DNA of 18,189 bases. Origin: Novosphingobium sp. UBA6722. GTDB lineage: Bacteria; Pseudomonadota; Alphaproteobacteria; Sphingomonadales; Sphingomonadaceae. The translations under genes were made by a program, and so were the position numbers. How positions within the stretch are numbered: the first letter of the stretch is position 1; every line of letters starts with the position of its first letter. The notes below the pieces were generated by a model. It worked only from the letters and a program-made list of their open reading frames with translations, was not told the origin of the DNA and did no database searches. The stretch is taken from assembly GCA_002454125.1 (NCBI GenBank), contig DKII01000146.1:1-18189 (forward strand), in the 5' to 3' direction. This document shows, in pieces, positions 13,354-18,189 of the stretch.

Positions 13354-14292
13354 ATGTCTCTCACCTCCCTCCCCGTCCTCTCGCTGACCATGCCCAAGGC
13401 CGAATTTGCCCAGGCAATCGGGGAAAGCTTCCGCACTTTCGGCTTTGCCATGGTCAAGGATTTCGCGATCGATCGCGGCCTGATCGACCGCGCCTGGAAG
13501 CTGTCGGAAGAGTTCTTTGCCCTGCCCGAGGCGGAGAAGCGCAGCTACCACAATCCCGCGATCGCCGGGGCGCGCGGCTATACCCCGTTCGGCGTCGAGA
13601 TCGCCAAGGATGCCAAGCATCACGACCTGAAGGAATTCTGGCACGTTGGCCGCGATCTGCCCGAAGGCAGCCCGCTGACCGATGCCTCGATGCCGCCGAA
13701 TGTCTGGCCGGCCCGGCCAGCCGGGTTCCAGGATGTTTTCACCGAACTCTACCGCCAGTTTGACGAGACCGGCGCGACCATTCTCTCCGCGATTGCGCTG
13801 TACCTTGGCCTTGACGAGCACTGGTTCGACAAGGGAATCGAAGACGGCAACTCGGTCATGCGCCTGCTGCATTATCCGCCAATCCCCAACCTGGAGGGCG
13901 AAGCAATCCGCGCCGGCGCGCATGGCGATATCAATCTGATCACCCTGCTGCTCGGCGCCGAGGAAGCCGGCCTTGAGCTGTTGTTCCAGGGTAAGGAATG
14001 GATCAGCGCCTCGCCGCCAGAAGGCGCGATGGTGATCAACGTCGGCGACATGCTTGAGCGGCTGACCAACCACTACCTGCCCTCAACCATTCACCGGGTG
14101 CGTAACCCGAACCCGGAGCGCGCCAAGTTCAGCCGCTATTCGATGCCGTTCTTCCTGCACCTGCGCAGCGATTTCCCGATCCAGACCCTGCCGCAGTGCA
14201 TCTCTGCCGAAAATCCGGATCGCTATCCCGAACCGATCACCGCCGACGAATTCCTGCAGCAGCGGCTGCGCGAGATCGGCCTTAAGAAGTAG
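13354..14292 (+). CDS. 2-oxoglutarate/Fe(II)-dependent oxygenase, isopenicillin-N-synthase family
   Basis: Non-haem iron oxygenase of 312 residues. The N-terminal DIOX_N region (about 5-115) includes GFAMVKDFAID and GARGYTPFG. The double-stranded beta-helix core has the iron facial triad His190 and Asp192 (AHGDINLITLLL) and His247 (STIHRVRNP), plus the co-substrate-binding Arg261-x-Ser263 (RYSMPFF). All key residues are present, so it is probably active. The family covers hydroxylases, desaturases and ring-closing enzymes, and the substrate here is unknown; it is not an AlkB or TET type. It has its own divergent promoter region with the EVE gene and is followed by the GGDEF-EAL gene after 70 bases. 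ATG 13354 lacks a clear Shine-Dalgarno sequence. Confidence 0.9.
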   Translation: MSLTSLPVLSLTMPKAEFAQAIGESFRTFGFAMVKDFAIDRGLIDRAWKLSEEFFALPEAEKRSYHNPAIAGARGYTPFGVEIAKDAKHHDLKEFWHVGRDLPEGSPLTDASMPPNVWPARPAGFQDVFTELYRQFDETGATILSAIALYLGLDEHWFDKGIEDGNSVMRLLHYPPIPNLEGEAIRAGAHGDINLITLLLGAEEAGLELLFQGKEWISASPPEGAMVINVGDMLERLTNHYLPSTIHRVRNPNPERAKFSRYSMPFFLHLRSDFPIQTLPQCISAENPDRYPEPITADEFLQQRLREIGLKK

Positions 14293-14362
14293 CAAAGGCC
14301 CTTTAACCCAAATTTCAGCATGGTCTGGGATGCTTGTGGCTCAATCGGCTGCAAGGCGATTT

Positions 14363-15985
14363 ATGTCGGGTATGGTACCCAGGACAGGACAGACCAGGCG
14401 TGACCTGATCACCTACGGCTTTGCCGCCGTGGCTGTGGTGATGTTTGTCGTCACCGGCGGACAGGTTCTGCCCAAGGTGCTGCGCGCGGTCATGGGCCAG
14501 GGCGAAGGACCCAACCAGGTCCTTGCAACGGCCATGCTGCTCAATATCGCGCTGATCCTGCTCGGTTGGATGCGGTTTCGCGAACTCGCCCGCGAAGTGG
14601 TCGTCACCCGCGAGGAAGCGGCCGAAGCCCGCGAGCTGGCCGAAACCGATCCGCTGACTGGTTGCCTCAACCGCCGCAGCATCAATGCGGCCGGAGAAGC
14701 CTTGCTCACCGCGGTTCGCGAGGAACGTCGCGCCATTGCCGTTGCGATGCTCGATCTCGACAACTTCAAGCACGTCAACGATCTCCACAGCCATCAGGCC
14801 GGTGATGCGATCCTGCGCGCCGCGGCTGAGCGGCTCCGCGCGATCTTGCCGCAAGGGGCGGTTCTAGCCCGGATCGGCGGCGATGAATTCGCCTGCCTGC
14901 TGCCCTTCGACCCGCGCCTGCCTGACCAGATCGAGCAACTCTGCGCCGAAGTCGTCGAGCGCGTTGCCGAACGCGTCGAATGGAACGGCATGGAAATCGA
15001 GGCAACCGTGTCACTTGGCCTGTCGCGCAGCGACGATGGCGGCGATGACGATATGCAGACCCTGCTGCACAAGGCGGACATTGCGATGTTCCACGCCAAG
15101 CGTCAGGGCCGCAACCGGATCGCCTGGTTTGCCCCGGCGATGGAGAGCGAACTGCGCTTTCGCAGCGAACTGGAGGCCGGGATCCGCCGCGGCGTTGCCG
15201 CTGGTGAATTCGTCCCCTATTACGAGAAGCAGATCGATCTTGCGACCGGCGAACTGGTCGGCTTTGAAATGCTTGCCCGCTGGATGTCGCCCGCGCTGGG
15301 CCGGGTCGGGCCTGACATCTTCATTCCGGTCGCCGAGGAAATCGGCGCAATCGCCGAGCTTTCCGAATCCGTTATCCGCCAGGCGCTGCGCGATGCCCGC
15401 AGCTGGGATCCCAAGCTGACCCTGGCGGTCAACATCTCGCCGGTACAGCTGCGCGATCCGTGGTTCGCGCAGAAGCTGCTGAAGCTGCTGGTTGAGGCCA
15501 ATTTCCCGCCGCACCGGCTGGAAATCGAGATCACCGAAAGTAGCCTGCACGAGAATATCGGGCTGGTCCGTTCGATGATCACCAGCCTCAAGAACCAGGG
15601 CATCCGCGTCAGCCTGGACGATTTCGGCACGGGTTACAGCTCGCTTGCCCAGCTGCGCAGCCTGCCGTTTGACCGGATCAAGATCGATCGCAGCTTCATT
15701 TCCAGCCTGCCCGAAAGCGAGGAAAACCGCACGATCGTGAAGTCGATCGTCGCGCTTGGTCAGGGCTTGGGGATGCCGGTGACCGCTGAGGGGGTCGAAT
15801 CCGAGGCAGTGCTTGCGGCGCTGGGCGGGTATGAAGGCCTGAAGGCCCAGGGCTATCTCTATGGCCAGCCCCAGCCTGCCGATGTCACCCTGGCCAGCCT
15901 TCGCCAATTGCACCTTACGTTGGAACGCAAGGGCGCAGAGCCGGCCGCCTCGCCGGACAAGCCGCGCCGCGTCCGCCGCGCCTGA
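14363..15985 (+). CDS. Membrane-anchored GGDEF-EAL protein (c-di-GMP metabolism)
   Basis: Predicted inner-membrane enzyme of 540 residues that may make and/or degrade cyclic di-GMP. Two transmembrane helices (about 16-33 and 53-69) precede a short coiled coil and the GGDEF domain. The signature is intact (GGDEF, 172-176), but the RxxD inhibitory site expected just upstream is absent (PQGA instead). The EAL domain has EML (302-304) in place of EAL, yet keeps the other catalytic elements: NIS, EITE (389-392), DDFGTG (419-424), Lys440 in KID, AEGVE (Glu477) and QGYLYGQP. Both activities are therefore possible. A basic tail (RRVRRA) ends the protein. I preferred ATG 14363 because AAGG lies six bases from it; ATG 14330, with 11 more residues, is the alternative. 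It lies 29 bases before dapF. Confidence 0.92.
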   Translation: MSGMVPRTGQTRRDLITYGFAAVAVVMFVVTGGQVLPKVLRAVMGQGEGPNQVLATAMLLNIALILLGWMRFRELAREVVVTREEAAEARELAETDPLTGCLNRRSINAAGEALLTAVREERRAIAVAMLDLDNFKHVNDLHSHQAGDAILRAAAERLRAILPQGAVLARIGGDEFACLLPFDPRLPDQIEQLCAEVVERVAERVEWNGMEIEATVSLGLSRSDDGGDDDMQTLLHKADIAMFHAKRQGRNRIAWFAPAMESELRFRSELEAGIRRGVAAGEFVPYYEKQIDLATGELVGFEMLARWMSPALGRVGPDIFIPVAEEIGAIAELSESVIRQALRDARSWDPKLTLAVNISPVQLRDPWFAQKLLKLLVEANFPPHRLEIEITESSLHENIGLVRSMITSLKNQGIRVSLDDFGTGYSSLAQLRSLPFDRIKIDRSFISSLPESEENRTIVKSIVALGQGLGMPVTAEGVESEAVLAALGGYEGLKAQGYLYGQPQPADVTLASLRQLHLTLERKGAEPAASPDKPRRVRRA

Positions 15986-16014
15986 CACTGGACGCAGCCG
16001 CCCCCAACGCATAG

Positions 16015-16839
16015 ATGCGCGCTATGGGCGTTCCCTTCATCAAGATGCATGGCCTGGGCAACGATTTCGTCGTGCTCGACGCGCGCGCAGGCGGCGTGCC
16101 GACGATGACGAACCGCCTGGCTGCTGCCCTCGCTGACCGCAAGACCGGGATCGGCTGCGACCAGCTTATCCTGCTTGAACCGTCGGCCCTGGCCGACGTG
16201 CGGATGCGGATCTTCAACGCCGATGGCAGCGAGGTTGAGGCATGCGGCAATGCCACCCGCGCGGTTGGCCTGCTGCTGGGCAAGCCGACCAGCATTGAAA
16301 CCCTCGGCGGCCTGCTCGCGACCGATCCGGTGGCTGGCGGGGTCGCCGTCGATATGGGCGAACCGCGGTTTGACTGGGACGCGATTCCCCTCGCCTATCC
16401 GATGGATACGCTGACCATGCCGGTCGGCTGGGAAGCGCTGGAAAGCCCCGCTGCGGTCAATGTCGGCAATCCCCATGTGGTGTTCTTCGTGCCCGACAAT
16501 CAGGCGATTGATCTGGAACGGCTTGGCCCGCTGATCGAACATGATCCGTTGTTCCCTGCCCGGATCAACGTAAACGTCGCCGCGATCGTCTCGCGCAGCG
16601 AGATCCGCCTGCGGGTGTGGGAGCGCGGCGTTGGTGAGACTCGCGCCTGCGGCACCGGCGCCTGCGCCACCGCGATTGCCGCCATGCGCCGCGGACTGGT
16701 CGATCGCGGCCAGGTGACCGTCCAGCTGCCGGGCGGGCCGCTGCTGATCGGCTGGGGGGCAGACAATCGCATCACCATGACCGGGCCGGCCACCGAGAGC
16801 TTTCGCGGCAGCTTCGATCCCGCCGCCTACGGCGCCTGA
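16015..16839 (+). CDS. dapF: Diaminopimelate epimerase
   Basis: Converts LL- to meso-diaminopimelate for lysine and peptidoglycan synthesis, by cofactor-independent two-base chemistry. The 274 residues have normal length. The two catalytic cysteines are Cys77 (EACGNATRAVG) and Cys212 (TRACGTGACATA), with the N-terminal hallmark KMHGLGNDFVVLD and the NPHVVFF segment. The start is uncertain: ATG 16015 and ATG 16024 are both in frame, neither has a clear Shine-Dalgarno sequence, and both leave a sensible N-terminus. mtaB begins one base after its stop and ftsY overlaps mtaB, so dapF heads a tightly coupled dapF-mtaB-ftsY operon typical of alphaproteobacteria. Confidence 0.96.
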   Translation: MRAMGVPFIKMHGLGNDFVVLDARAGGVPTMTNRLAAALADRKTGIGCDQLILLEPSALADVRMRIFNADGSEVEACGNATRAVGLLLGKPTSIETLGGLLATDPVAGGVAVDMGEPRFDWDAIPLAYPMDTLTMPVGWEALESPAAVNVGNPHVVFFVPDNQAIDLERLGPLIEHDPLFPARINVNVAAIVSRSEIRLRVWERGVGETRACGTGACATAIAAMRRGLVDRGQVTVQLPGGPLLIGWGADNRITMTGPATESFRGSFDPAAYGA

Positions 16840-16840
16840 T

Positions 16841-18010
16841 ATGGCCGAGGTGATTTCGCTGGGATGCCGGCTCAACCTGTCGGAAAGCGAAGACCTGCGC
16901 GCGATGCTGGCGGGCGAACCGGACCTCGTCGTGATCAACAGCTGCGCGGTGACGGGCGAAGCGGTCCGCCAGACCCGTCAGGCGATCCGCCGCGCGCGCC
17001 GGGCCCGGCCGGAAGCCCGGCTGATCGTGACGGGTTGCGCGGCGGAAGTGGAGCGGCCGGGCCTGGCCGCCATGCCCGAGGTCGACGGGCTGATCGCCAA
17101 TCCCGCCAAGCTCGATCCGCGCGCCTGGAACATCGCCCCGCCGCAGCTCGCCGTCCGCACGCAGCACACCCGGGCCTTCATCGCCGTGCAGAACGGCTGC
17201 GACCACGCCTGCACCTTCTGCGTCATCCCGCAGGGCCGCGGGCCGAGCCGGTCGCTGGACGTTTCCCAGGTGCTGCGCGAAGTAGAGCGGCACCTGGCAA
17301 GCGGCGTGCAGGAACTCGTCCTGACCGGCGTCGACCTCACAAGCTGGGGGCATGACCTGCCTGGGCAACCGGGTCTGGGCGTCCTCGTCGCCGCAATCCT
17401 CGATGGCTTTCCGGCTCTCCCGCGGGTGCGGCTATCCTCGCTCGACGGCATCGAGATCGACCCGGCACTGTTCGACCTACTGGCCCACGAGCCCAGGGTC
17501 ATGCCGCATGTCCACCTCTCTCTGCAGCACGGCGACGACCTGATCCTGAAACGAATGAAACGCCGCCACTTGCGCGGCGATGCGGTTGATCTGGTCGCCC
17601 GGCTCAAGTCTGCGCGGCCGGAAGTGGCGATCGGGGCCGATCTCATCGCCGGCTTCCCGACCGAGGATGAAGCGGCCCATGCCGCCAATCTCTCGATCAT
17701 CCGCGAGCTCGGGATCGTTCATGGCCATGTCTTCCCCTATTCGGCGCGCGCCGCGACCCCGGCAGCGCGGATGCCGCAAGTACCGCCGGCAGAGATCAAG
17801 GCCCGCGCTGCCGCGCTGCGCCAGGCGGTCGCAGCCGAACGCGCCAGTTGGCTCCAGTCGTTACTCGGTCAGCCCCATCAGGTGCTTGCCGAACGCGACG
17901 GGACAGGCCATGCGCCGAACTTCGCGCGGGTGCAGTTGGCGCCCGGAACACAGGCTGGAACTATCGTGACGATTACCCCAACCCGCATTGTCGAAGGACT
18001 GCTGGCATGA
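16841..18010 (+). CDS. mtaB: tRNA (N6-threonylcarbamoyladenosine37-C2) methylthiotransferase
   Basis: Radical-SAM enzyme that adds a methylthio group to t6A37 of ANN-reading tRNAs, giving ms2t6A. The 389 residues contain an N-terminal UPF0004 domain with three cluster-binding cysteines (Cys9 in SLGCRLN, Cys35 in NSCAVT, Cys66 in TGCAAE). The radical-SAM motif is CDHACTFC (Cys120, Cys124, Cys127), and a TRAM-like C-terminal RNA-binding region follows. SLGCRLN at the N-terminus and the SLQHGDD segment favour MtaB over its relatives MiaB (i6A) and RimO (ribosomal protein S12). It starts one base after dapF and its stop overlaps the ftsY start (ATGA), so all three genes are probably translated together. 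Confidence 0.94.
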   Translation: MAEVISLGCRLNLSESEDLRAMLAGEPDLVVINSCAVTGEAVRQTRQAIRRARRARPEARLIVTGCAAEVERPGLAAMPEVDGLIANPAKLDPRAWNIAPPQLAVRTQHTRAFIAVQNGCDHACTFCVIPQGRGPSRSLDVSQVLREVERHLASGVQELVLTGVDLTSWGHDLPGQPGLGVLVAAILDGFPALPRVRLSSLDGIEIDPALFDLLAHEPRVMPHVHLSLQHGDDLILKRMKRRHLRGDAVDLVARLKSARPEVAIGADLIAGFPTEDEAAHAANLSIIRELGIVHGHVFPYSARAATPAARMPQVPPAEIKARAAALRQAVAAERASWLQSLLGQPHQVLAERDGTGHAPNFARVQLAPGTQAGTIVTITPTRIVEGLLA

Positions 18011-18189
18011 GCGAGGGCACTAGCTGGACCGAACGGGTCTTCGGCGGCCTGCGCAAGACCTCGGAGCGCCTGGGCGAGAACCTTTCCGGCATTGTCAGCA
18101 AGACGCGCCTGGACGATGCCCAGCTCGACGAGATCGAGGATGCATTGATCCTCTCCGACCTTGGCCCGCGCGCCGCCGCTCGCAGTCGC
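18007..18189 (+). CDS. ftsY: Signal recognition particle receptor FtsY (5' part only)
   Basis: Sixty-one N-terminal residues are visible before the window ends. They match the start of the FtsY N domain: a short leader, then TSWTERVFGGLRKTSERLG and a helical stretch ending in LDEIEDALILSDLG. FtsY is the membrane-associated GTPase that receives SRP-ribosome complexes for co-translational membrane insertion. The GTPase G domain is out of view. The long acidic A domain of E. coli FtsY is missing, as is usual in alphaproteobacteria. The ATG overlaps the mtaB stop (ATGA, 18007-18010). Ffh is the only close alternative, and the gene context favours FtsY. Confidence 0.88.
   Translation, partial: MSEGTSWTERVFGGLRKTSERLGENLSGIVSKTRLDDAQLDEIEDALILSDLGPRAAARSR

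Noticed and set aside
12867..14292. A defence or DNA-modification island built on the EVE and 2OG genes
   Set aside because: No restriction enzyme, methyltransferase, nuclease or mobile-element signature is nearby, and the surrounding genes are housekeeping.
15011..16012. 333-codon minus-strand frame opposite the EAL domain
   Set aside because: The plus strand encodes intact EAL motifs; the reverse frame is a shadow.
1..18189. tRNA/rRNA genes, CRISPR arrays, insertion sequences or integration sites
   Set aside because: No cloverleaf-like sequence, regular repeat-spacer pattern, transposase or terminal inverted repeats were found on reading both strands.

Overview
The window is GC-rich chromosomal DNA and looks like ordinary, densely packed core genome from an alphaproteobacterium, most likely Sphingomonadales (Sphingomonas/Erythrobacter type). 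That placement is inferred from the high GC content, G/C-rich third codon positions, the alphaproteobacterial gene orders acpP-fabF-mltG and dapF-mtaB-ftsY, and the bacterial-type AspRS sequence. I see no tRNA or rRNA gene, no CRISPR array, no insertion sequence and no phage genes.

Layout. Bases 1-88 hold the tail of an unrecognised plus-strand gene. It is followed by a secreted-type alkyl sulfatase of the metallo-beta-lactamase fold (258-2081), whose signal-peptide region is open in frame but lacks a usable start codon. The sulfatase converges on a minus-strand block read right to left: aspS, then a separate transcript acpP-fabF-mltG (fatty-acid elongation plus the peptidoglycan lytic transglycosylase that terminates glycan strands). 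aspS has a well-formed TTGACA promoter and is divergent from a plus-strand pair rnd-oxyR (RNase D and a peroxide-sensing LysR regulator, 6 bases apart). oxyR ends one base from the end of pgsA (minus strand). pgsA is divergent from an LplT-type lysophospholipid transporter, making a small phospholipid neighbourhood.

The right half holds a small minus-strand membrane-protein ORF overlapping the transporter's 3' end, an orphan thiamine-diphosphate enzyme of acetolactate-synthase type, an EVE-domain protein (minus), a 2-oxoglutarate/Fe(II) oxygenase of the isopenicillin-N-synthase family (plus, divergent from EVE), a membrane-anchored GGDEF-EAL protein, and the tightly coupled operon dapF-mtaB-ftsY. 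The ftsY gene is cut by the window end.

How the genes relate. Most are housekeeping: lipid synthesis, cell wall (mltG; dapF for diaminopimelate), translation (aspS, mtaB), RNA processing (rnd) and protein targeting (ftsY). The accessory genes are the alkyl sulfatase, the ThDP enzyme, the 2OG oxygenase and the GGDEF-EAL protein. Three neighbouring tail-to-tail pairs have essentially no intergenic space. I found no convincing evidence for a new multi-gene system. The most checkable oddities are the missing sulfatase start (a possible one-base frameshift in a C tract), the two hairpins between acpP and fabF, and the small membrane ORF.
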